A stretch of DNA of 64,000 bases, taken from Gnetum montanum. Taxonomy: Eukaryota > Streptophyta > Gnetopsida > Gnetales > Gnetaceae. The position numbers were made by a program, and so were the translations under genes. Under the pieces are notes generated by a model that saw only the letters and a list, made by a program, of their open reading frames with translations, had not been told where the DNA came from and ran no database searches. Below, piece after piece: positions 32,418-45,055 of the stretch; positions within the stretch are counted from its first letter, which is position 1, and each line of letters opens with the position of its first letter. The stretch covers positions 17,668-81,667 of the forward strand of contig MNCI01016457.1 of the NCBI GenBank assembly GCA_015680685.1. Reading direction: 5' to 3'.

Positions 32418-34880
32418 ATGTCTTCTTCCTCTCATAGGCATGAAGATGTTAAACCATCAATCCCACAACAGTGCAAAGTGGTATATACTCATCCAGATGA
32501 GTATATACTTGACTTCACCTTCATCCTACACCAGGATGAGCAACTATGATGTTATGATATGGAGAGCAACATTGTAATGCTACTCGATTGATTTGTGCCT
32601 ATGATGCTACTTCAAACAATTAAGAAGTTAGGTATCCATGATCTTCAAGAGGAGTACACTATGTAGGATTATGACTTCTGACACTACTGTCCCACTGACA
32701 CACAATGTAGGAGAGATCAACACCAAGAAAAGCACCATGATTTTGTCAAGGAAAAACACTTCACTAATTCCTTATTCCTATTAAACCAAACCGACAATGA
32801 GGATCCTCCATCTAGGGGTTCTCAACATAAAGATTCTCCACCCCTTGTTATTAATAACGAAGGTGTGGCCCTAAACCTGCAATCCACTATAAATAGACTA
32901 GGTTCAGGAAAAGGTGATAATTAAGGTAGGGACTTAGGCAAACATCATGATGGTAAGGGATCAAAGGATGATGGTTGTAATGAGAGAAGAGGTGGTGACA
33001 GACAGACACCACGGTGGTGGTGGTAGTAGTCCATCTTCCTCTTCATCCTCTTTATCTAATTTTGAACATTCCTCTTCATCTTCTAGTTCTAATAGAAGCC
33101 ATCGTAGAAATAATCATGATGAAGGTGATCAATGAGACAACAATAACTATATAGCCTACCAAGAATGCTAGGGCAACATAGGGCATCATTAGTGACAATG
33201 CAACAATGATGATGATGAGCCTTGTTGGTGACTCAAAGCATGCTTAACATTGTAGAGGTAGTTAATATCCCAACTGGGCATGTGAAAGATTGTCGGATCA
33301 AGTGCTTAGATATGAACAATATCCCAAGATTTGAGAGAGGATACAATTATGATCTATAGATACATCTACAAGATTTCCATGATGCATGTGCCTTACAGAA
33401 CATTAAAAATGATTGGTAGAAACTAAAGATCTTTTGCAAGATACTCATGAAGGAAGCAAAAAGCTGGTACTGGTCCTTAGAGTTAGAATCTATCCACCAA
33501 TGGAGTACAATGCTTAAGCTATTTAATAACAAATATCAAATGTACTCCAAAGTGTCCAATCTAAGAAGGAAAAATCAAAGTTGGAAAGAGGGAATACATG
33601 AACCCTTGGATGCCACCATGGGTAGATATTATTCTCTCTTACACTAATGCCCTAGCCATCGTTATTCTCAAAGGGAACAACTCTACCACATCATAGATGG
33701 GCTCAAAGTAGAAACTAGAAGAACTCTTGGGGTTTATGCCTAGAGCAAAATTTCTAAAGTAAGAGCTCATCAGATTTAAAGGTCAATAGAGTAGGTAGAA
33801 AAATAATAAGATGAGTTGCAAAAGAGGAAAAATGTAGAAGAGTATAAGAGGGACCCTTCCATGAAAAAAAGGGTGGTCCAATTTTGTGAAGAGGAGGATG
33901 CACCACTTGACGAGGTGGTAAACAGAAAAAACTTGATCATCCAAAAATATATTTTGATATTTTAGCAAAGGTTGATAAATTATGAGACTCTTTGGATGAA
34001 AAATTCCAAATTTCTATGAAGATTGCTGAAGAAACGAAAGAGAAAAATAGTGATCATAACCACTAGAGGTGGAGGGAAGCTAAATGTGCCTACCAGAGAG
34101 GCAAGGGCAAAGTTGCCACAGTAGAAGAAGTTGTGGAGATAGACTTTGAGGATGATGATGGATGTGACATTTATTAGTATGAACATCTGAAGGGATGTTG
34201 CCCTATCATGTCAACCTTACAAGAATCTAGGGTTTATTCATTAAATCCACGACTAGCAAGAAGGCAAACACCCAAGTGATTATCTTATCCTCAAGACAAT
34301 CCAAGGTAGTTCCACTAGCAACAATAAGCTTACTACCCAAGTGGGTCTAGCATAACCATATGAAAAATATCAACAATGGCATCAACCATAGTTGTGGGGA
34401 ATGCCACCACCAAGACAACAGTACCCTTACAGGCAACCAAATCCATACAGGTACTATGTTCAACAATCCATTTCTCCATGAAGCTCTATAAGCCATGCAT
34501 CATTTCAACATCACTATTACCCTCCAAAATACCATCAAACTCATTCACCATCTACTTGAGGGGAAAACCCATATTCATACCATCCTCTACATGCATCTAC
34601 ACACATCCCTCTACCCTCAACGCAATTACCTCTTTCTCCATCCATGCATGGAAAAAATTCCTCACAACCATAGCAATGAAATGCTATGAGGGTTGTACAT
34701 TCACAACTAGCCTTCTAGCCAAGTGATTGGGATAATTAATCAAGGAAACAACACTTTTTCTGATTTAACAATCTTTCCAAACCCTCACAACCTAATATGA
34801 CTAGTTTCCTTGCATCTCTAGCATCATACATACTCTACATCAAACACATTTGAGTGCCCTTTAAACCAAACACTACCTTG
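32418..34880 (+). pseudogene. RE-2 gag, decayed
   Basis: ATG 32418 (MSSSSHRHEDVKPS), then VVYTHPDEYILDFTFILHQD, a Ser/His/Arg-rich middle (32950-33140) and the Retrotrans_gag domain (LDMNNIPRFERGYNYDL near 33310, MKEAKSWYWSLELESIHQW at 33447, GLKVETRRTLGVYA near 33700). The expected knuckle near 34160 is corrupted. A Pro/Tyr/Gln-rich tail follows. Many stops and frame changes. Role in a live element: capsid and nucleocapsid. Confidence 0.75.
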
Positions 34881-34899
34881 AATCCACATTGTGACATTG

Positions 34900-35442
34900 A
34901 CTCATGCTATTTCTGATTGGATCAAGGTTGGCAATCTTCCCACAAAATGATCTAACTCGGAAAGTCCTCTTATTTACTTGTAGATCACTAGACATGAGCC
35001 ATGCAAGGCTCTTCTTGATTCTAGTTCTGGTATCAATCTTATCTCCCATGACATGTATAAATCCTAGAACCTACTACCTCTCAATAAGAGCAACATTTTT
35101 TTGGAGTTGGCCAACTAGTCAATCACTATCCCTTTGGGACTAGTGGAGGACATTATGACCATAGTTAGTGGGTGGTCCTATCCTGCCAACTTTCTAGTGA
35201 TCAAGGTTGAGAACTATAAAGGTGACTGCCCCATAATTATGAGAAGGACATGGTTAAGCATGGTTGATGTGCGAATGGGTATAAGGAACCTCTCCTTGGA
35301 GATATATAAGGAGAACGAATTTGGAAGGCTAGAGAAGAAGCATGTTCCATGCATCTTGTATAGTGATACTAGGTGCAATTGCATGCAGAAAATCTGGTCC
35401 ATCAAAAGTACATTCATCAATGCATGGAATCAGTATGCATAA
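34900..35442 (+). pseudogene. RE-2 retropepsin-type protease, decayed
   Basis: The active-site-like motif LLDSSSGINLIS has its Asp codon at 35017-35019. Downstream are SITIPLGLVEDIMTI, YPANFLVIKVENYKGDCPII and TWLSMVDVRMGI, the flap and C-terminal part of the aspartic protease domain. It would cleave the gag-pol polyprotein. The order gag-PR-RT-RH-IN is that of Ty3/gypsy. Confidence 0.8.
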
Positions 35443-35502
35443 GAAAAAAATATCCAAAGGTGTCTGTATGCAATATCCACAAAATAGGAGGGTACCTAGT
35501 GG

Positions 35503-36880
35503 TTGATACCTAACTCAGATAACAACACATTATGCATGGAACCAACTGAGAGCTTGACATGTTCTTATATTAAAGGCATGGATGAACTTGAGCGAGTTCA
35601 ACAACAACTCTCTAATGAGGAAGATGATGATACTTGTTGGGAAGGGTTGGAAATCCTTGATAATTTCAAGAAGGAGCCCCTAGAGTTAAAAACTCTACTA
35701 GTTGACATGGATTATGCATTGTTAAATAATTGAAAGTTGGTCATAATCAATGCCAAACTTGTTCCTGAACAAAAAGAAAAGTTCTTAAAGGTGATTAAAA
35801 AATGTAATAGTCTTTACTTGGTCATATCCTAAGTTGGCTAGAATTGATTTGTGGATATGCTAGCATTGTATTTACACTAACCTAGCCATGAAGCCAAGAA
35901 GGTAGCCACAGAGGTGATTGAATCCCAGATTGAAAAAAATCGTCAAGCAGGAAATAACATAACTCCTCAAGGCAAGGTTCATCAATTCCATCATGGATAG
36001 TGAGTGGATTAGCCCAGTCGTAGTTGTGCCAAAGAAAGCTGGCAAGTGGTGGGTCTATATCAACTTTAGGTTGTTGAGTATGGAAACATCTAAAGATCAT
36101 CACCCATTGCCATTTTTGGATACTATCTTCAAGCATTATTATTATAGCTTCTTGGATGGTTATAGTGGCTATAACCAAATCCAAATTGTGTTAAAAGATC
36201 AAGCCAAGACACATTCATGAGTCCTTAGGGGAATTTTACATATTGTAAGATGCCATTTGGTTTGTGCAATACCCTTGCAACATTTCAATACTTGGTCCTT
36301 AGTATTTTCCAACAACAGATTGGTAGCAAGGTAGAAGTCTTTATGGATGACTTCTCTACCTATGAAGCTACATTCAAGTAAGCCTTGGATAGCCTTGAGT
36401 AGGTATTGAAATGATGTGTTGAAAAAAACCTTAGGCTTAATTAGCAAGAAAGACATCTAATGGTCCAAAAGGACATAATACTAGGCCACTGAATTTCACA
36501 AGAAGGGATTGAGATAGACCTGAAAAAGATGAGGGTCATCCAAGGAATCACACACCAACCAAAGACATTTAAAGATGTCTAATCATTCCTTGGACACACT
36601 GGCTACTACCGTTGGTTCATAGAGAATTTATCTAAGATTGCAAAGCCATTGGTCAAGCTTATAAAGAAAGATGCTCTGTTCATCTAGACTAAGGAATGTG
36701 AACATGCATTCCAATAGTTCAAGGAAAAACTTGTAGAAACTCTAATTCTAAAAGCACCAGACTGGTCCACCCATTTCACATAATGATGGATGTGTTTAAT
36801 TATGCCTTGGAAATTGTGCTTATGTAGTTGGATAATAAGAAACAATAATATTACATCCATTGTATGAGCTAAAGCATTGT
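35503..36880 (+). pseudogene. RE-2 reverse transcriptase, decayed
   Basis: Leader with LKTLLVDMDYALLNN, then SEWISPVVVVPKKAGKWW (35990-36050), HPLPFLDTIFKH, FLDGYSGYNQIQI and CKMPFGLCNTLATFQ, with the catalytic FMDDF at 36340-36354. After that come FLGHTGYYRWFIENLSKIAKPL near 36580. Several stops at expected Trp/Gln codons. Clear Ty3/gypsy RT. Confidence 0.85.
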
Positions 36881-37154
36881 GGGTGCATAATTGAATTACA
36901 CAACTAAGAAAGAATTGATGGCAATTGTATACACTCTTGAAAATTTTAGGTTCTATGTGCTTGGATATAAAGTATTTGTGCACATAAATCATAGTGCCAT
37001 TGACTTCCTAATGAATAAGCCAATGATGAGTCCCTGTATCATATGGTGGCTTGTGATCTTGCAAGAATTTGATCTCACAATGATAGATCAGAAAAAGACT
37101 GAGAATATGGTTACTAGCCACCTCTCTCAATTAAGATGGAATAATAAAGAGTAG
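36881..37154 (+). pseudogene. RE-2 RNase H, decayed
   Basis: Open for 87 codons: TTKKELMAIVYTLENFRFYV, then VHINHSAIDFLMNKP and IIWWLVILQEFDLTMIDQ. This is the typical gypsy RNase H tail that degrades the RNA strand. The catalytic first part just upstream (36780-36890) is broken. Confidence 0.8.
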
Positions 37155-37299
37155 GAGAGATCACTCTTTGACCAAATTTTAGAGAAACTCCTCTTTACAA
37201 CAGTGGTAAATGAACAAATGCCCATAGAAACAACATGGTACAATTGCATCCTCACTTACCTTCTTACATAGGAGATGCTACAAGATCTAGACTTTTGGA

Positions 37300-38420
37300 A
37301 GAAACAATAGTTTCTTCATCAAGCAAAGGTCATTGGCTTGGTTTGTTGGTGTGTCCCTGATACAGATCAACAACGCATTCTCTAGGATGCTCATGAAGGC
37401 CTTTGTGGAGGCCACTACACAGGAAGACATACAGACATAAGAATCTTGATGGCATGATACTATTGGCCTATAATCTTTAAGGATGTCCACTAGCTCGTCT
37501 GATATTATGAACATTGTCAAAGAGATGGTGGTATGACTACATGAATGGAGGGTTTTCAATAGTGGGTTTAACCATTGGATCCCTTTGACATATGGGGTAT
37601 AGACTTCATGGATGCCATCACACCCATGTCTAATGGAAAGACATATATCATTGTAGCAGTTGACTACTGCACCAAATGGGTAAAAGCAACAACTTTCACT
37701 AACTGTACATCATCCATTTTTTCTTAATTCATACAAAAAAATGTTTTAAATAGGTTTTGGGTGCCACATGTAGTAATTTTTGACAATGGAACTCATTTTA
37801 TAGGTGTAAATTTTTGAAAACTTATGCAATGGTTGAGGGTTGAACATAAATTAACAACACCCTCTCATCCCCAAGCCAATGGTCAAGTAGAGGTAACTAA
37901 TAGAAAGATCACAAAGATTCTAACAAGAACTAGTAGCAAAGACTAGAGCATAAAACTCAATGATACCCTTTGGGCATATTGCTTAACATGGAAACTCCCT
38001 ATTGGCTACTCTCCCTATGAGCTAGTCTACAAAAAACTTCTAATGCTTCTAATTCAATTAGAACTTTGTACACTCTCAATGGCCTATGAACTAAATCTTG
38101 ACCTAATCTAGCATAAAAAGAAAAGCAAATCAACCTCAACGTGCTCGACAAAAATTAGTTAGTGGTCCTATATTTACATGAGGTGCACAAGGCATTTAAC
38201 AAGCAATGTCATGACCTTAGAATAAGAAAAGTAAAATTCCAACCTGGTGATAAGGTCCTGTAATAGAACCCAACACATGTACCCTAGAAGAAAAAGTTTC
38301 AAACATTGTGGGAGGGACCTTATATAATTGATGAAACTTTTTACTCTAATGTCATGTTAATTTACAAAATTGAGAGCCTAAGTAAAAAAAATTGGTTAAC
38401 ATTCAATAAGTAAACACTTT
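37300..38420 (+). pseudogene. RE-2 integrase, decayed
   Basis: The zinc-binding part shows AHEGLCGGHYTGRHT near 37388 and YEHCQRDGG near 37508. The core has PFDIWGIDFMDAITPMSNGK (37580-37640), VAVDYCTKWVKA, VIFDNGTHFIG near 37773 and the Glu segment HPQANGQVEVTNRK near 37868. The C-terminal part (RPHxL-like KPGDKV region) is damaged and no chromodomain is visible. It would insert the cDNA in a live element. Confidence 0.85.
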
Positions 38421-40305
38421 TCTAGAACCAAGACAAGCCAATACAACAACTACCACCTCAATGGATGGACAACCACATTCAATTTTTTGGATCTCCTCCT
38501 TCCAACTTAGTTGTGCGGGAGATGACCATCCATGCTAACCATCTACAAGGCTCCTCAATTTTTCACCTTTTTGTTTTAAAACATCATTAGTATGTTTTAT
38601 CTTTCTTGAATATTTTATATTATTTTTTATATTTTACTTTATTATACTTCTATGTGTCACTTTTCATCATTTTTGCTAATAAAAGTGTAGAGTGCCATTG
38701 TTGCTGTTTACTAATGATGGTTGTGCTTAATGTTGTGATTGTCAATGTCTGGTTTCTATTTTTGAATTCTAATGTCTAATGACTATAACATACTTTATTT
38801 TTCATGGAATAGGCAGTGAGTTCACATCATCCACCCATCCACAAACTCTATGGTTTTTCTTATTTTGGGAGTTTCAGGTTCCTTTCCTTAACAAAATTTT
38901 AATAAATTGGTGACCTTGGTAATTTCTAAAATTGGAAAGGATTCAAAAGCTTTGTACAAGGTTTGACTTTAAGGAGACTCAATACTCTTTGTAATTTTCT
39001 ACTTAGTTGGGTGCTTGAGTATGCCCATTGACTTGTCACANTACTAGAAAGACATGTTACCCATGCTTGAAGGTCACCTCTAACTAAGGCCTTATCTCAC
39101 TTCATACTTCCCTTTTCTTCTCTTTATGGAATGATGGTTGTTTTTTTGGTGCACTCTTATGTCTCGAGGGGGTGGATCGGTCTTATAGTGGTGACAAAAA
39201 GTCACTAAAAGAGGTTGGTTTTGGTCTAGACTAAGATTGAATCTTCCCAGGTCATTTTAAACACAAATTTCACAAGGGACTTCTTATGACCTCAATTTTG
39301 GATTCCATCCCACCTTCTCAGTCATTCATCTATGCTGCCATAACTTACCTCATTGTTGAATTCTATGTTATGCTTGATGTCTTAGTTTGATATGTTGAAA
39401 TTCTTGGATAGATTCTTTCTATTTGGTCATTAACTTTTCGTGACCATTAATTGACTGTGGGGCTGACAAACACCTTAGTTGAGGTTATGAAAGGGTGAAA
39501 AAGGCATGTTCTTGCTATGGGGAGGACCCACTTTCATATCTCTTGGTTTGATTAGTTAATTTCCTTACCTTAGTCATTGCTACAATCCTATCTTCCACAT
39601 ATTCCATTTTGTATTCCGCTCTCCAAATTATTTAATAGATTTTATTAATTTTCTAAACACCAATACCTTCTTCTACTATTCTCATCATGTTCATGGCTTT
39701 TTGAACTTCCATTCAACCCTAATTTCATTCAAAATCTTGTATTTTGGAAGTTTGACTGAAGTCAATGTAAGGCAATGATGATCACCAATTGCATTGACCA
39801 AGCCTAGTCGATGTAGCCGACCTCATTAACACATGACAAAAATCCTATAAATACCACTACATACTTAGTACTTTTTAACATTTTCTTCATAACACAAGGG
39901 GAGTTTTGCCATTTTTCAAAGCCCAAAACCTTCTAAAGTCCATAACTCTCCAATCGTTTGTCCCAATGACTTCATTCTTTGATATTACAACTATTGAAAG
40001 TAAACTCTTAATTATGGGGACCACAAACCTTAAGGTTTTTGATGAAATTTTTTTGAAAAGTTTTTCTAACTCCCCTAAAGGGTTAATAAATACAACAATA
40101 TGAAACCATCAATTTTTGAGAGTTAACCCTTTCAATACCCTTCAAAATGACATATTAACATTAAAACACATAAAATAATCATTAAAATTGATTAAATTAT
40201 CCATAATCACAACTTAGCTAAGTGTAACTATCCCAAGGAGATAATGTATCCCAGTTGTTTCATGTTACAAACAATTGCTAACTTGTGGTCATGTTGTGAT
40301 TATAG
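38421..40305 (+). other. RE-2 post-pol untranslated region, copy B
   Basis: Noncoding. It holds a polypurine-like GCGGGAGATGACC near 38516, T-rich sequence, CATCATCCACCCATCC near 38827 and the copy A/B block from 39042. The internal TATAAATA is at 39846-39853. Window base 1 aligns with about 39042. Confidence 0.65.
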
Positions 40306-40748
40306 ATGGCACCAAGACTAAAATGACCTCAAGAGGAAGACCCTCTCAACCAAGGAAGAAATGACCTAAAACTAGAAGGGGCCAACAAGAATAAGCCCAA
40401 GATCAGCCAAAGGAAACCCATGAAATGGGACCTCTTGGGGAGGAGTCCAAAGTAGAATTTGTTCAATAGATTCCTAAAGAAGAAGTTGCAATATAATAAT
40501 CACAGCATGGGGAGGTACCAAGACCCATACCAAGGTTTGAAGTCATAGTATTACTAGCCTACCTCAACACCATCAAGCCTCATGATATCCAATGCTTAGT
40601 TCTCCAGGAACTAAACTTTGGGCCATTTTTATAGCATACTCCAGTAGAGGTAAAGACACAATTTCAAACCTCTTCTATGTGGCCAATCATCACTTCTAGT
40701 GGGAAGTGGTACATGGGAGAGATGTACCTCTTTTAGAATAATATAAGC
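40306..40748 (+). pseudogene. RE-2 ORF3, copy B, part before the RE-5 insertion
   Basis: ATG 40306 (MAPRLK). Same reading as copy A 1271-1708, with different point changes. It is broken by RE-5, and the reading resumes after the gap at 48304. Confidence 0.6.
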
Positions 40749-40752
40749 GTAG

Positions 40753-41906
40753 TGATGGGACACGATTTACAGAAGCTGCGATATCGCGTACACGATATCG
40801 TGGCCGCCATGATATCTCATCCCATGCGATATCGTGGTCTACCACCATATCTATAAATAAGAGGCGGCTCTCCCTTGTTTCCCCATCCTGGGCTAGAAGT
40901 AGGAAAACTCTGGCAGTTTGATCACTACAGAGATAGAATATTTTCCATGTGCCTGCAATAGGAGTCCCAAAGTGTACGGATCTTTATTCGAGCAACATTG
41001 TACCTGAACACAAGTTGTGTACGGAAATAAAGATGAGCTTTTTGGATAAACCTTGTAGTGCATGGAATAGGAATTTTTTTATTATTTTCTCTCTTACCCT
41101 TAAACTCCTAGAATGTGGTATGAGTACGACTTGATTACGAGCATCTAAGGATTTGTACGGATAGTCAAGGAACGGATGCTCATGGGTACGACTTGATTAC
41201 AAGCATCTAAGGATGTGTACAGATAGTCAAGGAATAGATGCTCATGAGTACGACTTGATTACAAGCATCTAAGGGTGTGTACGGATAGTCAAGGAATCAA
41301 CTGCTCATCGCAATGCGGTATGAGTATGACTTGACTACAAGCATCTTGTGTGACTACTTGGTAACCTAGTGGCGTATCTAGGATCTGCGCTTGGTAATCC
41401 CAGTGGTAGTCATGCACAAAGATGTGTACAGTTAGTCAAGGAATTAGCTTCTCATATCACTTAGGCTAGATTAGGTTCTCTCAACCATTTCCTCCTAGTT
41501 AAGTACCTTAGTATGACCACTTCGAGCATGTGCGTTACGCGTGGTGATCCCAGTAATGATTAGCGTTTAGTAGCCATGGTTGCATCGGTTCAAGGTGTGT
41601 ATGGTAAGTGGGAACGGATGTTGACGCTAGGTAATTTAGACTTAGTTTATTAGTTAGAGTTAGTTAGTTTCTCAACCCTTCACCTCAGTAGCATAGAAGA
41701 AAAAAATAAAAGCTATAAAAATCATATACCTCGGACTTACTTAACCATACACCGTGACAACTACAAGTAAGTCTGGGAAGACAAAAAATGATTAATCCTA
41801 AGTGTTCCATGGAGCGTGTAGGCACTTATTCTGTGGAGTTCGATCGAATCGCGCGTGCTACGCTTGTTTCGTATGGTTGAGTGTAGGGGTACCTCGCCAC
41901 TCATCA
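40753..41906 (+). repeat. RE-5 5' LTR (1154 bp)
   Basis: TGATGGGACACG to CCACTCATCA. The 99-bp U3 carries GCGATATCGC and CACGATATCGTG palindromes. TATAAATA is at 40852-40859. It is longer than the other LTRs mainly because of a 62-bp tandem repeat (41122-41347). Confidence 0.9.
41122..41347 (+). repeat. 62-bp tandem repeat in RE-5 5' LTR (about 3.5 units)
   Basis: Units start at 41122, 41184 and 41246 with GAGTACGACTTGATTAC or GGGTACGACTTGATTAC and contain GATAGTCAAGGAA; a partial fourth starts at 41322. Confidence 0.9.
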
Positions 41907-41907
41907 T

Positions 41908-41925
41908 TGGCGCCATTGCTGGGGA
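41908..41925 (+). other. RE-5 primer binding site
   Basis: TGGCGCCATTGCTGGGGA, closest of the five to the Athila consensus TGGCGCCGTTGCCGGGGA. Confidence 0.85.
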
Positions 41926-42048
41926 CTAAGTGTTTGTGCACCGAATAGAAGATAAAGAATATCACTCACATCGTTGGGAGCCTAAACGAACCTTTAGGTT
42001 AATCAAGAAAAAATTTTATAATGGTAATTAGCACACCCATAAATAACA

Positions 42049-44520
42049 ATGTCTTCTTCTCACAAGAGCACATTGCCTAAGGATAATTCAAAAGATAGTC
42101 GACAATCAAAAACACATGGCCAAAATTAGCCAAGTCCTAAACAACACAAGATAGTCTATACTCATCCCAATGAGTATATTCCAAACTTTACCTTTATCCT
42201 CCATCAAGACGAACAACTGCGATGGAGAGATTTGCAAGGTAACATCATGTTACCCCTAGATCGATCAGTCCCTAACATGTTTTTTCATGCTTTGGCACAA
42301 ATAGGCATGATAGAGTTATATGCTAAATACATTGTGGAAGACTTTGACACAAGGGATTATTATCCCATAGAAGCACAACGTATGAGGGACTTAAAGCAAG
42401 AGAGCCAACATACACTGTTGAAGGGCAAGGAGGTCCCGCACGTCCTAAGTAAAACTAGAGAGGGTGAACCACTTACAACTGGTTTGCTATCTAGAGATGT
42501 TTCCCCTCTTAACAAAAGTGAAGAGGTGGAGTTTCAAAACCTATGATCAACAATACATATCCCTGGTTCTGATGCTCATGAACACCAACTGTTCACAAAG
42601 GGGACAACAACAAACGACAAGGATGGGCACTTAGATCGTCATCACGATCGGGGCCAGAGTCATAGAAGAGAAGGCAAGAACCATCATCGTTGTAATGGTT
42701 CTCCTTCTTCTTCCCCTTCTTCACATCACTCACCCTCTCCTTCCACCTCTAGGTGCAACCATCATGAACATAATGGAGAGGATAAAAGTAAGAAAAAAAA
42801 ACCTTGACGAGAGAGTCGAGAGAGAGGACAAGGGCATGAACGTAGGGAGAGTAGCGAACAATGAAGACATCATAGGAATCATGAATGAGGTGATCATGAT
42901 GAGCCCCTACTCACAACCCGAAGTATGCTTGATATAACAAAGGCTATTAGAATTCCCACAAGGCATCTAAAAGATAGTCAGATCAGATAGTTAGACATGA
43001 ACAACATCCCACGCTTTGAAGGGGGATACAATGTTGATTCACAACATTATTTACAGGCATTCCACAATACCTACGCCTTGAAGAATATAGAAAATGAGTG
43101 GCAGAAACTTAAGTTGTTTCCCAGGACACTCACTAAGGAAGTAGAGAGCTAGTATCGGTCCTTAGAATTGGAAACCATCAGGAGGTGGAGTATGATGTTA
43201 GAGTTGTTCAACGATAAGTATCAAACGTACTCCTGAGTGTCCAACTTGCGTAAGCAGATCCAAGGATGGAAACAAAGTATTCATAAACCCTTGGATGCTG
43301 CCATCGCCTGCTACTACACATTGTTACATCGTTGCGTGGGCCATGGTTACGCACACCGGGATCAACTTCACCATATCATGGATGGGCTAAGGCATGAGAC
43401 TAGAAGAACCCTTGAGACCTATGCCCAAGGGCAATTATCAAAACTTAGAGCCCATGAAGTACAAAGCTTGTTGGAACAAGTAGCAAATGAAGAAGGTGAG
43501 CTACGAAAAAGGGAAAGTGCAGAAGAGTACAACCGTGATCCCTCTCTTCGAAAGAGTGGAGTGAAATTTTGCAATGAAGAGGATGAGTCACCAATTCAAG
43601 AGTTGATGAACAAGAAAACCTTGCCGATTCAAAAGTTAACAATAGAAATAGTGGCTAAGGTAGATGATGTATGGAGTTCCTTAGACTCTAAAATTGAAAC
43701 CATCCTAAAAATAGTAGAAGAGTCAAAGGAGGAACAAAGTAGTGACAAAGTTAAGACAAAGTGGAGAGATCTAGGCCCTGCACATAACAAGGGTAAGGGG
43801 AAAATCACTAACTCCGATGTGGTTGTGGAATCAGACACAGACGATGACAGTGGATGTGAGATTTGCCATTATGACCATCCTAAGGGATGTTGTCCAATTA
43901 TCTCACATCTACAGGAGTTTGGGATGTATGCGCTTAATCCAAGACTCAACCAACAACAAACATTCTGAAGGTTACCTTATCCACAAGGTAACCCAAGGCA
44001 GTTCCACCAACCATTAACGTATTATCGAAGTGGAACTCCACCACAACCCGTCGGATAGAATCAGCGGTGGAAATACCCATAGTCATGGGGGATGCCATCA
44101 CCGAAACAGCAGTACCCTTACCGGCAACCAGATCCTTATGGTTATTATGTATAGAAACCAATTCTCCAAGTGACTCTAGGGGTCACATAACTCCCCAACA
44201 TCACTACCAAGTTCAAGAGTACTTTAGAAGGACTCCTTCTCCTTTGGGAGACACTCCATACCCACACCATCCTCCTAATCCATCCGCACCTCTTCCATCT
44301 ATAGTTCCCCTAACACCTCCTACTCCAACAATGCAAGGGAAACTTCTGACTCAACTGCAATTATTCAACGTGCTGCTAGTTCTGAAAACTATAAAAAGAG
44401 AAGACCCTTCTTCAGAACCAAAAGCCCATACAAACTCTCACAATAACAAGCGGTTGAGCCCATGTACACTCCTCCACCATCTAACACTTCGAAGCACCCT
44501 TCAGTCCAATAGAGTGTAAC
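42049..44520 (+). pseudogene. RE-5 gag, lightly damaged
   Basis: ATG 42049 (MSSSHKSTLPKDNS), then HPNEYIPNFTFILHQDEQLR, WRDLQGNIMLPLDRS, IEAQRMRDLKQESQ and a His/Arg/Ser-rich linker. The Retrotrans_gag domain follows (MNNIPRFEGGYNVDSQHYLQ near 43000, a stop at 43149, then an open frame 43237-43968). The zinc knuckle at 43855-43893 reads CEICHYDHPKGCC (C-x2-C-x3-H-x4-C). The tail is rich in Pro, Gln and Tyr. It is the best preserved gag in the window, with about half a dozen stops. Confidence 0.85.
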
Positions 44521-44529
44521 GCATATGGT

Positions 44530-45055
44530 TATGTTAACACATACAGTAATCAACTGGATTAAGGTAGGACACCTTCCCAAGAAACTAACTGATCTTGGAA
44601 GTCCCTTAATCTACCTTCAAGTCACTGGAAATGAACCACAAAGGGCTCTTCTTGACTTAGGTTCTGGAGTCAACTTAATTTCACAAGAGATGTATCACGC
44701 CTAGAACCTGCCCCAACTTAAGAAGAGAAACATTCAACTAGAGCTGGCAGACCAGTCCATCACCATTCCCTTGGGATTGGTGGAGGACATCATTACCACC
44801 ATGTGTGGTTGGTCTTACCCAGCTGATTTCCTGGTGATCGAAGTTAACAATGACAAAGGGGACTTCCCAATTATAATGGGAAGGGCATGGCTAAGCACAG
44901 TAGATGCATGCCTTAGGATCCATGATATTTCCTTAGAAATTTCTAAGATAAACATTTATGGAAAGATCAAGAAGAGGAAAGTTCCATGCATCACATACAG
45001 TGATTCATCGGTGATGACATGGAGGAAATGCCTCCATGTAATAGGTGTACCCTAA
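44530..45055 (+). pseudogene. RE-5 retropepsin-type protease, nearly intact
   Basis: Active-site motif ALLDLGSGVNLISQEMYH with the Asp codon at 44654-44656; DLG replaces the usual D-S/T-G. It continues SITIPLGLVEDIITTMCG, YPADFLVIEVNNDKGDFPII and GRAWLSTVDACLRI. One stop (TAG at 44702) lies in the domain. The reading stops at about 45055 where RT should begin. Confidence 0.8.

Noticed and set aside
32947-33135. Ser/His-rich frame as a separate small gene
   Set aside because: It is the low-complexity linker of RE-2 gag, in line with the same region in RE-3 and RE-5.
41122-41347. Regular direct repeats that might suggest a CRISPR-like array
   Set aside because: Units are contiguous 62-bp tandem copies with no unique spacers, and lie inside a plant LTR.
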